The position numbers were made by a program, and so were the translations under genes. Of a stretch of DNA of 64,000 nucleotides, positions 26,735 to 34,825 are shown piece by piece. The stretch comes from UBA947 sp031550975 (lineage in GTDB: Bacteria; Cyanobacteriota; Vampirovibrionia; Gastranaerophilales; Gastranaerophilaceae). Numbering within the stretch: the first letter of the stretch is position 1; every line of letters begins with the position of its first letter. The notes under the pieces are model-generated. The model searched no databases. It was not told the origin of the DNA and saw nothing but the letters and a program-made list of their open reading frames with translations. The stretch covers positions 62,001 to 126,000 of the forward strand of contig JAVBOC010000011.1 in the NCBI GenBank assembly GCA_031550975.1. The letters are read 5' to 3'.

Positions 26735-27055
26735 ATGAGTTTTAATAGTCAAGCAGCCGGGACCAGTAGCCCGGGAGCCTTTTCCAAGGTTCTGAGATTT
26801 GATATAGGCGAGGCTTATAAGAAGCCAGCAGAGTCTTCTACGGTCTTTAGCAGTGCTGATGCCCGAGAGGCCAATCAGGTTTGTTCGCAAGAAATGGCTT
26901 ATTTCCAACCGGAATCACCGTCTATTTTCGTGACACAAAATATATTTGCGCCGGGCAATGCCGGTCTTGGCGGATATCCTTTGGCAAACAAGGGTCACCA
27001 GGTATGCAATGATGAAGCAGCCTTAAATTCCCGAAGTCTTGCATATTGGGGCTAG
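26735..27055 (+). CDS. Small protein of unknown function (106 aa)
   Basis: AGGAG lies 7-8 nt before ATG 26735. The protein is hydrophilic, without signal peptide or membrane segment, and starts MSFNSQAAGTSSPGAFSKVLRFD. It has two Cys (NQVCSQ, HQVCND) and Pro/Asn/Gly-rich character. No family is recognised. A second small gene starts ten bases after its stop, and its start has AGGAT, so the two form a mini-operon downstream of their own promoter (TATATATACG near 26700). Confidence 0.6.
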   Translation: MSFNSQAAGTSSPGAFSKVLRFDIGEAYKKPAESSTVFSSADAREANQVCSQEMAYFQPESPSIFVTQNIFAPGNAGLGGYPLANKGHQVCNDEAALNSRSLAYWG

Positions 27056-27064
27056 GATGATAGC

Positions 27065-27283
27065 ATGGCTGGATTCGGAACAACAGTTTCAAATTTTCTT
27101 GTAAATAGAGCGGTAGCTAAGCAAAGTAATGCCCCTACTGCTCCTCAAAAACCTGCTGTTTACACTCAAGGACAGCAGATTTTGGCGTTTGATCGTGATT
27201 CAGATGCTAAGTTTTCTGCGTACAACAAAGATACCGGCAAATACTTCCAATCCACTGGCAGTATATTCCACGATGTTGTTTAA
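27065..27283 (+). CDS. Small protein of unknown function (72 aa)
   Basis: It starts at ATG 27065 after AGGATGATAGC. It begins MAGFGTTVSNFLVNRAVAK, has an Ala/Pro/Gln-rich linker (SNAPTAPQKPAVYTQGQQ) and ends in a short charged domain with FDRDSDAKFSAYNKDTGKYF. It is not hydrophobic enough for membrane insertion. It is probably co-transcribed with the 106-residue gene. Function unknown. Confidence 0.55.
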   Translation: MAGFGTTVSNFLVNRAVAKQSNAPTAPQKPAVYTQGQQILAFDRDSDAKFSAYNKDTGKYFQSTGSIFHDVV

Positions 27284-27310
27284 TCTATGCGGTTACCGCC
27301 TCTTGGATTA

Positions 27311-27376
27311 TTGGCAGTTCGCGGGAGTAACGTCCCGCTCACCTGGACGAACTCGCTAGCGCTCCGTTCTTGCCAA
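27311..27376. repeat. Short palindromic element with TTGGCA...TGCCAA ends
   Basis: TTGGCA (27311-27316) and TGCCAA (27371-27376) bound a 66-bp element containing GTTCGCGGGAGTAACG. A similar word (GTTCGCGAGTAACG) lies in the queA insertion near 55190. The last eleven codons and the stop of the aminotransferase fall inside it. Confidence 0.55.
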
Positions 27377-28487
27377 AATCCGCTGATTTTGTTTTGTTAA
27401 TGCACTGAATTAGCGTGCTAGCAACCGTTTGTTGCTCTTCACGGGTTAATTCAGGGAACATTGGTAAAGATACTACCAAAGTCGTGTTTTCTTCGGTTAT
27501 AGGCAGTGAAACAGGCGCCAAGTGTGCGTGAACTTTCTGTTTGTGCAAAGGCACCGGGTAGTAAAGCATCGCGCCAATACCGTTTTCTTGTAAAAGTTTA
27601 TGAACGTCGTCGCGGTTAGGGACTTTTACAGTGTATTGGTGGTAAACGCAATGAGTGTTTGCCAGTTCTGACGGGGTTTGGATGTCAGAGCATGACGCGA
27701 ACAATTCATTATAATAATAAGCGTTTGCACGGCGTTTTTCGTTCCATTCGTTGATGTAATTGAGTTTCACACGCAAAATCGCTGCTTGGATTTCGTCTAA
27801 ACGGCTGTTTATACCGATTTCGTCGTGGTAATAGCGAACCGCACCGCCGTGGTTTCTTAGCGCAAACAATCTGTCGCGAAGCGCTTCGCTGTTTGTTGTA
27901 GCTAAGCCGCCGTCGCCCATCGCACCAAGGTTTTTGGTTGGATAGAAGCTAAAGCAATTGATGTCGCCGAAAGTTCCGACCATTTTGCCTTTGTAAAGCG
28001 CGCCGATTGCCTGGCAGCAGTCTTCGATTACGTATAAATTGTGGCGTTTTGCGATGTCCATAATGATGTCCATATCGCATGGCTGACCATATAGGTGAAC
28101 CGGGATAATCGCTTTTGTTTTTGGTGTAATCGCCGCTTCGATTTTCATCGGGTCGATGTTAAATGTATTTGGGTCAATGTCAACAAAAACCGGGTTAGCG
28201 CCAACAATACCGATAGCCTCAGTTGTCGCGACGAATGTGAACGCAACCGTGATAACCTCGTCACCTTCGCCTATATCAAGTGCGCGAAGCGCCAAGTGAA
28301 GCGCGTCTGTGCCTGAGTTCAATGCGATAGAATATTTAGCGCCGACAAATTGCGCCATTTCTTCTTCTAAAGCCTTATTATGCTGCCCAAGGATATAAGA
28401 GCCTGAGCGTAAAACTTCTACAACTTCTTTTTCAATTTCCGCACCAATTTGCGCGTACTGACGTTTTGAATCTAAAATCGGTATCAT
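27339..28487 (-). CDS. DegT/DnrJ/EryC1/StrS family sugar aminotransferase
   Basis: A 382-residue PLP enzyme that transaminates nucleotide-linked keto-sugars for LPS or O-antigen. Family features are SGSYILGQ near residue 28, ALNSGTDALHLAL near 57, EDCCQAIGA near 158 with the PLP-contacting Asp, and SFYPTKNLGAMGDGG near 183 with the Schiff-base Lys. GGAGG precedes the ATG. The last eleven residues (GKNGALASSSR) and stop derive from the palindromic element at 27311-27376, not from the family's normal C-terminus. It lies 128 bp downstream of the O-antigen ligase gene. Confidence 0.92.
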   Translation of the reverse strand: MIPILDSKRQYAQIGAEIEKEVVEVLRSGSYILGQHNKALEEEMAQFVGAKYSIALNSGTDALHLALRALDIGEGDEVITVAFTFVATTEAIGIVGANPVFVDIDPNTFNIDPMKIEAAITPKTKAIIPVHLYGQPCDMDIIMDIAKRHNLYVIEDCCQAIGALYKGKMVGTFGDINCFSFYPTKNLGAMGDGGLATTNSEALRDRLFALRNHGGAVRYYHDEIGINSRLDEIQAAILRVKLNYINEWNEKRRANAYYYNELFASCSDIQTPSELANTHCVYHQYTVKVPNRDDVHKLLQENGIGAMLYYPVPLHKQKVHAHLAPVSLPITEENTTLVVSLPMFPELTREEQQTVASTLIQCINKTKSADFGKNGALASSSR

Positions 28488-28568
28488 AATCTTTCCTCCA
28501 TGTTATGTTTTAATTCTAACACGGAAACCTTGGTACACCGGGACTCTTTATAAAAGTTTTACAAGTAT

Positions 28569-28647
28569 TGTCATTGCGAGGGAGTAAATTTATTTATGAC
28601 CGCGGCAATCCAGTTTTACTGGATCGCTTCGCTAAGCTCGCGATGAC
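28569..28647. repeat. Dispersed palindromic repeat, TGTCATTGCGAG type
   Basis: TGTCATTGCGAG ... GGCAATCCAGTTTTACTGGATCGCTTCG (in parts) ... CTCGCGATGAC. It overlaps the end of the O-antigen ligase gene, giving that protein its last residues SSHRELSEAIQ and its stop. Confidence 0.75.
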
Positions 28648-30070
28648 TAGAAAAATTTTGTAAAATCGCAACCATTGTCCAGAAAACAAACTGGATTTGC
28701 GGACGGAAAAATACTGTGTCGACAAGCCCGTGAACCATTAAGGCGCAAATGCAGACAAGGGCTGTGGAAGCGATTATTACGGCGCGTTTGTCGTCAGAAT
28801 TTATAATAAATCTGACGCCGTTTTTGACTAAAATGATTATAAATCCGACGAAGGCAATTAAGGCAAAAACCCCGCTCTCTACTGCAATCTCAAGGAAAAT
28901 ATTGTAAGCGCTCAGAGCGTCAAACCCAGTTTTCATATAAAGCCCATAGACTTCGCGGAAGTTTTGGTTGCCGATACCGATGCCAAGCAGCCAGTTGTCT
29001 TTAAACATTTCCCAAGAGGATTGATAAACGTTAAATCGGAAGGAGTTTGACGAATCCGCGCGGAAGGAAAAAATCGACAGAACCCGTACGCGAAGCGAGC
29101 CGACAAAAAGGATTGCGCCGGTGATAAACGCCACTGCTGAACCGATTATAGTCAGGCAGGTTTTTTTGTGGTTGTGCCATAAAAATTTTACCCCGACTGC
29201 GAAAATGCCCGCCAAAATTACCATAAGCCCAAGATATGCGCCTCTACAGCCTGTCGCAAAAAGTGTAACAGACGCAAGAATTGTAAGTATACTATAGATT
29301 AAAGTTGTTTTATTTGTCATGCCGAACTTGTTTCGGCATCTTCCACCAATGAGATTTGAGCAAGCCGCGACTGTGGAAGATCCTGAATCAAGTTCAGGAT
29401 GACAAGTTGTTTTTTTGTTTTCCAAAAAGCAATAACCTGTCATGCCAAATAATGCCGGGATTGCAGCCACTAAATATCCGCCTAAAAGGTTTGGGTTTAA
29501 AGGTTTTAACGTACCATAGACGCGGGTCATGACTTCTTCCGGGTTGATGTTTGAAACGTCTTGCCAAGTTGAGATTTCGGCAACTTGTGAAGAATTTTGC
29601 AATAACCCCACCACGGCTTCGGAGCCTGCGCATAGGGCGATTACGCCTATTATAAAAGGAATCTTGTCTTTGTTATCTTTTAAATAAAGCCTAACAGAAA
29701 GGTAGAACAGCAGATATATCACGATTTTTATAAATCCATGGAAGCTTAATGTGAAGGCTGATGAGCCAAATAGGCTCACAATAACTATCATAAAATAAGC
29801 CAAAAGCCATAAATCGGCGGTGCTGGCTTCTAATCGCGTTTCGGGTTTAACAAGCAGTTTAACAAAAGTAAGTCCGGCTGCAATTAATGATACGATTCCG
29901 ATAGTATCAGACGGCAGAAAAGTTGACACAACAAAAACCGCTAAAAACGCCGTAAAAATTAGGTTATCAAGGTTTTGCAGGATGACACTGCTTGCATATA
30001 ATGGCTTCAATTTTTCTTGTGTAAAATGAAACAAGTTATTTATTGCGGATTCACTGAACCGTTCAACCAT
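28616..30070 (-). CDS. O-antigen ligase family (Wzy_C) membrane protein carrying an in-frame repeat insertion
   Basis: A 484-residue polytopic protein with about 10-12 membrane helices. The Wzy_C-type periplasmic loop (NSFRFNVYQSSWEMFKDN, then LLGIGIGNQNFREVYG) is near residues 345-385, typical of O-antigen ligases and polymerases that act on undecaprenyl-linked glycans in the periplasm. Residues about 223-252 are encoded by the 90-bp repeat at 29315-29404 and would lie in a loop between helices. The C-terminus SSHRELSEAIQ also comes from a repeat. The start is ATG 30070 with GAAAGG upstream. It is fourth in the leftward envelope-sugar block. Confidence 0.85.
   Translation of the reverse strand: MVERFSESAINNLFHFTQEKLKPLYASSVILQNLDNLIFTAFLAVFVVSTFLPSDTIGIVSLIAAGLTFVKLLVKPETRLEASTADLWLLAYFMIVIVSLFGSSAFTLSFHGFIKIVIYLLFYLSVRLYLKDNKDKIPFIIGVIALCAGSEAVVGLLQNSSQVAEISTWQDVSNINPEEVMTRVYGTLKPLNPNLLGGYLVAAIPALFGMTGYCFLENKKTTCHPELDSGSSTVAACSNLIGGRCRNKFGMTNKTTLIYSILTILASVTLFATGCRGAYLGLMVILAGIFAVGVKFLWHNHKKTCLTIIGSAVAFITGAILFVGSLRVRVLSIFSFRADSSNSFRFNVYQSSWEMFKDNWLLGIGIGNQNFREVYGLYMKTGFDALSAYNIFLEIAVESGVFALIAFVGFIIILVKNGVRFIINSDDKRAVIIASTALVCICALMVHGLVDTVFFRPQIQFVFWTMVAILQNFSSHRELSEAIQ
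29315..29404 (-). repeat. 90-bp palindromic repeat inserted in frame in the O-antigen ligase gene
   Basis: Read on the minus strand it begins TGTCATCCTGAACTTGATTC and ends AACAAGTTCGGCATGACA, with GATCTTCCAC and GTGGAAGATG inside, so the two ends are inverted copies. Its 30 codons stay open and start CHPELDSGSS and end NKFGMT. Confidence 0.9.
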
Positions 30071-30093
30071 TCAATCATTCAACCTTTCAACTA
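30061..30093. repeat. 33-bp repeat spanning a ribosome site and start codon (copy 1)
   Basis: On the minus strand it reads AGTTGAAAGGTTGAATGATT then GAATGGTTGAAC. The ligase ATG is nine bases from the left end. About 29 of 33 bases match the copy at 49609-49641, where the coaE ATG occupies the same position. Confidence 0.7.
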
Positions 30094-30102
30094 TTTGTCC
30101 TG

Positions 30103-30645
30103 CTATTGCATATCATTCGTGGTGTTTAATGTCTTATTAAGTTCATTGTTGTCAGTTTGCGTAACTTTTAGGTCAGAAACCGTACCCGGGAACTTGTAGT
30201 TTTTGCCTTCTAAGGTAATCGGCAAGCCTACTTTTATCTTGTTTCCGCCAACAACTGCACCGTCTTTGGTGATTTTAGCGTTATCTACGAGGGTTACGAG
30301 GATGTCGTATAAATATTCTTGTGAAACATCTTCAACAACCATAACTTTTTTTGTATTCTGTGTTGGCAGAACGGTTTTTTTGCGCTCAGCCTTAACATCA
30401 ACCACGTCCAAATCAGTGTAAGGAACGTTTCTTATGCTGATAAATGTCTTTTCGCCGGCTTTAATCGGAATTTCTTCACCTGTGTAGGTCACTCCGCGCA
30501 TATAAATTTGGAAAGTTATTTTTGAAGTTGCTTCAATTCTTTTGTCTGCAGTCTGGCGGAAGCTCATAAACGTTAAACCCCCCACAGCCAGCGCGAGAAT
30601 CACCCCCGCAATGATAATTAAATCAGCTGTTTTAAATTTTGGCAT
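30103..30645 (-). CDS. DUF4330 domain protein, membrane-anchored
   Basis: A 180-residue protein with one N-terminal membrane helix (residues 9-28, IIIAGVILALAVGGLTF) and a beta-rich extracytoplasmic domain. The arrangement matches DUF4330 proteins known from cyanobacteria and clostridia, whose role is unknown. Its ATG overlaps the end of the upstream kinase gene by 14 bp, and the ligase gene follows after 32 bp, so it belongs to the envelope-sugar operon. A role in polysaccharide assembly is inferred from context only. Confidence 0.8.
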   Translation of the reverse strand: MPKFKTADLIIIAGVILALAVGGLTFMSFRQTADKRIEATSKITFQIYMRGVTYTGEEIPIKAGEKTFISIRNVPYTDLDVVDVKAERKKTVLPTQNTKKVMVVEDVSQEYLYDILVTLVDNAKITKDGAVVGGNKIKVGLPITLEGKNYKFPGTVSDLKVTQTDNNELNKTLNTTNDMQ

Positions 30646-31654
30646 ACAAGTCGTCTCCTATAAAATTTGTCGCTGCGTCAATGAGTTCGTCGATTGTCGT
30701 AACCGCGCAGCCAAAATGTCTCACTACGATGCTTGCGGCGATGTTGCCGATAATAGCGGCTTTTACCGGATCTGCTCCGGCTGCCAGTGCAAGCGTGTAT
30801 ACTGCTGTAACTGTGTCCCCTGCCCCTGTCACGTCAAATACCTCTGATTTGTTGAACACAGGGATTTTAGTATTTTTGCCACCGGCTTCGCATACATACA
30901 TCCCGTCTGCTCCGCAAGTGATAAGGACTGAAGGCGCGTTTGTTTCTTTAAGCAAGATTTCGCCCGCTTTTTGTAAGTCTTTTTCGTCTTCGATGAAGAA
31001 CCCGACAGCTTTTTCTGTGTCAGGAAGGTTTGGTGTCATAGACGTGATATTTTTGTAATTCCCCAAGTCGCGCTGTGCGTCAACCACGATGACTTTACCG
31101 TGTTTGTTCGCCAGTTCAATTGTTTTTTCAATGATTTTTGGGGTCATGGTTCCGATGTGATAGTTTGAAAGCACAATCGCATCGTGCAACGGAATCGCTT
31201 TTTCAAGATTCTCAATAACTTTTGCTTCGGTTTGTGGTGTCAAAAGTTCGTTTGTCTGGCGGTCAATACGTACAATCTGCTGGGTAATTGAAGTCGAAAT
31301 AGAACCCGAAATACGCGTCTTTGTTGTGGTTTTTCGATTTGGATCTTTGACCAAATAATTACAATTTACCCCTGCTTTCAAGAAAGTTTCAGTAAGCTGT
31401 CCGCCTTGGAAATCATCCCCGATAACCCCAACCACACTGACTTTCCCGCTATTGAGCGAAGAAACGTTATGGGCAGCGTTTGACGCGCCGCCAAGGATGA
31501 GTTTTGTATGAGTGTGCTGCAAAATCAACACCGGAGCCTCGCGCGAAATCCGCTCTGCGCCGCCATAAATCATCTCATCAAGCGCTAAATCCCCGACAAC
31601 AAGCACCTTAGGCTCACTCAATTTTTTGATGTATTCAACAATCTGATTTTTCAT
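30632..31654 (-). CDS. PfkB-family sugar kinase, RfaE1/HldE kinase-domain-like
   Basis: A 340-residue ribokinase-fold enzyme. LVVGDLALDEMIYGGAERISREAPVLIL (read in parts) at the N-terminus, GGASNAAHNVSSL near residue 55, and GAGDTVTAVYTLALA near 287 with the catalytic Asp identify the family. The spacing of GDxxxDxxxxG and RISxEAPV matches heptose-7-phosphate kinases (RfaE domain I). The C-terminal adenylyltransferase domain of fused HldE is absent, so a separate RfaE2 would be needed elsewhere. It has TAAAAT and AGGGA upstream, 36 bp after the phosphoesterase gene. Confidence 0.85.
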   Translation of the reverse strand: MKNQIVEYIKKLSEPKVLVVGDLALDEMIYGGAERISREAPVLILQHTHTKLILGGASNAAHNVSSLNSGKVSVVGVIGDDFQGGQLTETFLKAGVNCNYLVKDPNRKTTTKTRISGSISTSITQQIVRIDRQTNELLTPQTEAKVIENLEKAIPLHDAIVLSNYHIGTMTPKIIEKTIELANKHGKVIVVDAQRDLGNYKNITSMTPNLPDTEKAVGFFIEDEKDLQKAGEILLKETNAPSVLITCGADGMYVCEAGGKNTKIPVFNKSEVFDVTGAGDTVTAVYTLALAAGADPVKAAIIGNIAASIVVRHFGCAVTTIDELIDAATNFIGDDLYAKI

Positions 31655-31690
31655 ATTTAATAATCCCTATCGACATTTTAGCACAAAATC

Positions 31691-32416
31691 CTAGACATGT
31701 CTTTTCGCCGGATTTATTAGGAGTTCGGCGATTTCTTTTGCTCCGTCAAAGTCGCGTTCTGAAAGGATTTTTGCGGCAGTTTGTCTATCATAATCAACGA
31801 ATTTGTGCTCCAGTTCAAAAGAGCCGTCATTGAAATTGGCGATAACATAGCATGGCATAGCATCTGAAGTCATCGGGCGTCCGATACTGCCAACATTCAC
31901 AACGGTTTTAGAAGCCTGATAGCCGCAAGGCACGTGTGTGTGCCCGCAAAAAACAACGTCAGCGCTCACGCCCACAAGCATTTCCTCGATTTCTGCTAAT
32001 GGCATGTCGGGAAAAATATTCTCATTATTTTTGCGTGGTGAACCGTGAACCAACAAAACTTTTACGCCCTCAATTTCTAATTCAAGTTGAGTAGGCAGCT
32101 TTTTTAAAAATTCTTTTTGTTCATTATTTAGCAGTTGAACATCTGCTGTAAGCGCGTTTGCCATTAACGGGAATTTTTCCTGTACCACTTTAAAAAGTGC
32201 CGGCGAATAGTGCGCGATTAATTCATCCGTATTCCCTTGGATTATTGTCCAATCTTGTTTTTGTATGAATTCTACAACGCGTACGGGTTCCGGGCCAGCA
32301 AGTGCAAGATCGCCGAGGCAAAACATCTTGTCGCAGTTGCTTTGTTTGATGTCTGCAAGGACTGCTTCAAGCGCCTGGAAGTTTCCGTGTATGTCTGAAA
32401 TAATTGCTGCTTTCAT
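31691..32416 (-). CDS. Metallophosphoesterase, YfcE/MJ0936-like
   Basis: A 241-residue calcineurin-like phosphoesterase. Metal ligands are visible in order: SDIHGN near residue 8, CLGDLALAG near 35, IIQGNTDE near 60 (GNTD replacing GNHD, as in YfcE-type enzymes), LLVHGSP near 120, and FCGHTHVP near 156. YfcE-type enzymes hydrolyse small phosphodiesters. It starts at ATG 32416 only 14 bp from the divergent ispG ATG. Substrate unknown. Confidence 0.88.
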   Translation of the reverse strand: MKAAIISDIHGNFQALEAVLADIKQSNCDKMFCLGDLALAGPEPVRVVEFIQKQDWTIIQGNTDELIAHYSPALFKVVQEKFPLMANALTADVQLLNNEQKEFLKKLPTQLELEIEGVKVLLVHGSPRKNNENIFPDMPLAEIEEMLVGVSADVVFCGHTHVPCGYQASKTVVNVGSIGRPMTSDAMPCYVIANFNDGSFELEHKFVDYDRQTAAKILSERDFDGAKEIAELLINPAKRHV

Positions 32417-32418
32417 GT

Positions 32419-32431
32419 TAAACTAATTATA
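32419..32431. promoter_or_regulatory. Overlapping divergent -10 elements between phosphoesterase gene and ispG
   Basis: On the minus strand TATAAT occupies 32431-32426, nine bases before the phosphoesterase ATG. On the plus strand TAAACT (32419-32424; 4 of 6 consensus bases) ends six bases before the ispG ATG. The start codons are only 14 bp apart, so both leaders must be absent or 2-3 nt long. Confidence 0.5.
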
Positions 32432-33492
32432 TGATAAACAGAAGAAAATCAAAAGAAATCGCAATCGGTGATGTGAAAATCGGGGGAGATTCTCCGATCT
32501 GTGTGCAGTCTATGTGCAACACAGACACACGCGATGTTGCGGCGACCATCGCGCAGATTAAGGAACTTGCGGATGCGGGCTGCGAAATCGCACGTCTGGC
32601 GGTTTTAAATAAAGACGCTGCCGAAGCCATCCGCGAAATCGTAAAACTCACGCCCATCCCGCTCGTAGCGGATATCCATTTTGATTATAGGCTCGCAATT
32701 GATTGCATAAACAACGGAATTCACGCGCTGCGCCTAAACCCGGGTAACATTGGCAAACAAGAAAATGTTGTTAAAGTTGTGTCGCTTGCAAAACAACAGA
32801 AAATCCCGATTAGGATTGGAGTAAATGCCGGTTCGCTTGAAAAAGAAATTAAAGAAACTAACCAGCCTTTGCACTCGAAAATGGTTCAAAGTGCGCTAAA
32901 ACACATTAAAATCCTTGAAGATTTGAACTTTGATTTAATAAAAGTTTCGCTAAAATCGTCGGATGTGTTGACTACTATTGAGGCATATCGCGAGATTGCG
33001 GACAAAATTCCTTACGCGCTGCATCTTGGAGTAACTGAAGCAGGAACTCTAAAAAGCGGACTGATTAAATCCTCCGTGGGCCTAGGAACGCTTTTGGCTG
33101 AAGGCATTGGCGACACGATTAGAGTTTCGTTAACAGAAAATCCTGTTGAAGAAGTTCACGCGGGATTTGAGATTTTAAAGAGTTTAAATTTGCGCGAAAA
33201 AGGGGTGAATTTCATTTCCTGTCCGACCTGTGGCAGAACACAAATTGACCTGATCGGACTTGCAAAAAAAGTCGAAGAAAAATTTAAAAACCTTGATAAA
33301 CCGATTACCATCGCGACGATGGGGTGCGCGGTTAACGGCCCTGGTGAAGCAGGTCACGCGGATTTTGGGATTGCGGGCGGAATCGAGGAAGGCTATATTT
33401 TTCGCAAAGGTGAAATTATTGCCAAAGTTCCTGAGAACCAACTTTTAGAAAAGCTCGAAGAAATTATACTTGAGCAGGTTTGCCGGCCATAA
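32431..33492 (+). CDS. ispG: 4-hydroxy-3-methylbut-2-enyl diphosphate synthase (MEP pathway)
   Basis: A 353-residue 4Fe-4S enzyme converting MEcPP to HMBPP for isoprenoid, hence undecaprenyl and quinone, synthesis. The N-terminal barrel starts GDVKIGGDSPICVQSMCNTDT (in parts). The C-terminal cluster domain has SCPTCGRTQIDLI near residue 257 and MGCAVNGPGEAGHADFG near 290, giving the three Cys and Glu ligands. No Shine-Dalgarno is visible. The gene ends inside the 3' end of the convergent phosphatase gene, a 29-bp overlap (33464-33492). Confidence 0.96.
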   Translation: MINRRKSKEIAIGDVKIGGDSPICVQSMCNTDTRDVAATIAQIKELADAGCEIARLAVLNKDAAEAIREIVKLTPIPLVADIHFDYRLAIDCINNGIHALRLNPGNIGKQENVVKVVSLAKQQKIPIRIGVNAGSLEKEIKETNQPLHSKMVQSALKHIKILEDLNFDLIKVSLKSSDVLTTIEAYREIADKIPYALHLGVTEAGTLKSGLIKSSVGLGTLLAEGIGDTIRVSLTENPVEEVHAGFEILKSLNLREKGVNFISCPTCGRTQIDLIGLAKKVEEKFKNLDKPITIATMGCAVNGPGEAGHADFGIAGGIEEGYIFRKGEIIAKVPENQLLEKLEEIILEQVCRP

Positions 33493-34588
33493 TTTTGTCC
33501 ATATCAGGCAGGTGTTTTTTGAATCTGTCCATGTGTTTCCAGCTGCCGTCAGGTTGAATTTCTTTTGCAAATTCTACGATTCTGGTGTGGAAAGCATCGT
33601 GTCCGCCCCCGAAGGCAAAACGTTCGAGCAGAGCGTCTTCAAGAGGCATTTGTTTTGAATAGATTTTCCATATTGCAGCAAACATTCCGGTTCTGTCCAT
33701 GCCGTGTGTGCAGGTTATAAGCGCCGGCAAATTATTCTTTTTGCAATATTCCATTATGTGAAGAAATTGGGCAATCTTAAGGTCCATAGTTTTTTTGCTG
33801 CAGCCTTTATGAGGAATATTAAAACGTATCATCTTAGGTTTTGTTTCGAGTTTTGAGACAGGAACACCTTTGACTTCTTTTGCAAGATTAACCCACACCG
33901 CAGGCTTAAGAAAATTCAAAACGGTATTTAGTGCCTTTATGGATTTACCGTTAAATGCTTTCATCCCGCCGCGGTGGAAATTCTTATCAAAAGTTCCATA
34001 ATTCATTTCACAATAAGGATAGCCGAACGATATTTGTTTGGCATTACGTTGTATGTATAACGCAGTGTACTTTCTAAACTTTTCTGTTAACTTTGGATCT
34101 ATTTGATCCAATTTTGCGGCGATGTCAGATTCCTTCAATATGTATGCTGCAAGATAATCGTTCGGCATTTGCTGCTGGATAATGCTATGCCTCATTTGGG
34201 GGCTGTATCTTTGATTCATTGTAATGAATAAATCATTTATTGAGCGGTGAGTAATGCTGCGCATACCGCCTGAATCATTAGCAATAATATTATTGAACTG
34301 TTCAAAAATTTGGTCGTGAGAAACAGCCGTTTTTGAAGGCTTACTGTGTTGTATATGTCCGGAAAGCACTTTAGAAAATTGATCTTTCATTTTCATGTAA
34401 ATACTTTTGGCAATCGGGACAAATTGAGAAAAGTCTCCTTCTGGAAGCGCATCAGCTTTCTTAAAAGTGTCGGGGACTGTATGCGTGATATATTTTTTCG
34501 GTGCGGGTTTAGAAAAAGTAACTCCTATGAATGAGGAGGGATGGACCAATTTTATAGGGGCTGATATTGCATTTAATGGGGTTAACAT
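33464..34588 (-). CDS. Protein tyrosine phosphatase-like (CX5R) protein
   Basis: A 374-residue protein. ITCTHGMDRTGMFAAIW near residue 291 is the CX5R(S/T) P-loop of cysteine-based phosphatases (Cys, then Arg-Thr), with a following helix as in dual-specificity or PTP-like enzymes. The N-terminal 270 residues match nothing I recognise. The first 40 residues are not a normal signal peptide and contain FIGVTFSKPAPKK, echoing other FG/FS starts in the window. AGGAAG precedes the ATG. The substrate is unknown; bacterial members act on phosphotyrosine, phosphoinositides or inositol phosphates. It overlaps ispG at the 3' end. Confidence 0.78.
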   Translation of the reverse strand: MLTPLNAISAPIKLVHPSSFIGVTFSKPAPKKYITHTVPDTFKKADALPEGDFSQFVPIAKSIYMKMKDQFSKVLSGHIQHSKPSKTAVSHDQIFEQFNNIIANDSGGMRSITHRSINDLFITMNQRYSPQMRHSIIQQQMPNDYLAAYILKESDIAAKLDQIDPKLTEKFRKYTALYIQRNAKQISFGYPYCEMNYGTFDKNFHRGGMKAFNGKSIKALNTVLNFLKPAVWVNLAKEVKGVPVSKLETKPKMIRFNIPHKGCSKKTMDLKIAQFLHIMEYCKKNNLPALITCTHGMDRTGMFAAIWKIYSKQMPLEDALLERFAFGGGHDAFHTRIVEFAKEIQPDGSWKHMDRFKKHLPDMDKIMAGKPAQV

Positions 34589-34825
34589 TTTTATATTCTT
34601 CCTACAAAAACTACGTACTTCTTTTTTAAGATAAGGCGCATGATAGCGAAATATGAACCCCGGGCGAGAGATATCGTTACAATTATTTACAAGGTTGTGG
34701 GGCTTTTTAAAAATCTCATCTTTGTAATGTATGGCATTTCTAGTAAATAAATTGTAATATCTTGATATACAACTAAAAAAGTATTACAATAAAAATAACG
34801 AACTAGTCAAACCAGAGGTTATGAT
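34589..34825. other. Divergent intergenic region
   Basis: AT-rich gap between the phosphatase gene and a small exported-protein gene. A -10-like TTACAAT lies about 30 bp before ATG 34826, which has AGAGGTTATG upstream. I see no repeat or RNA. Confidence 0.35.
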
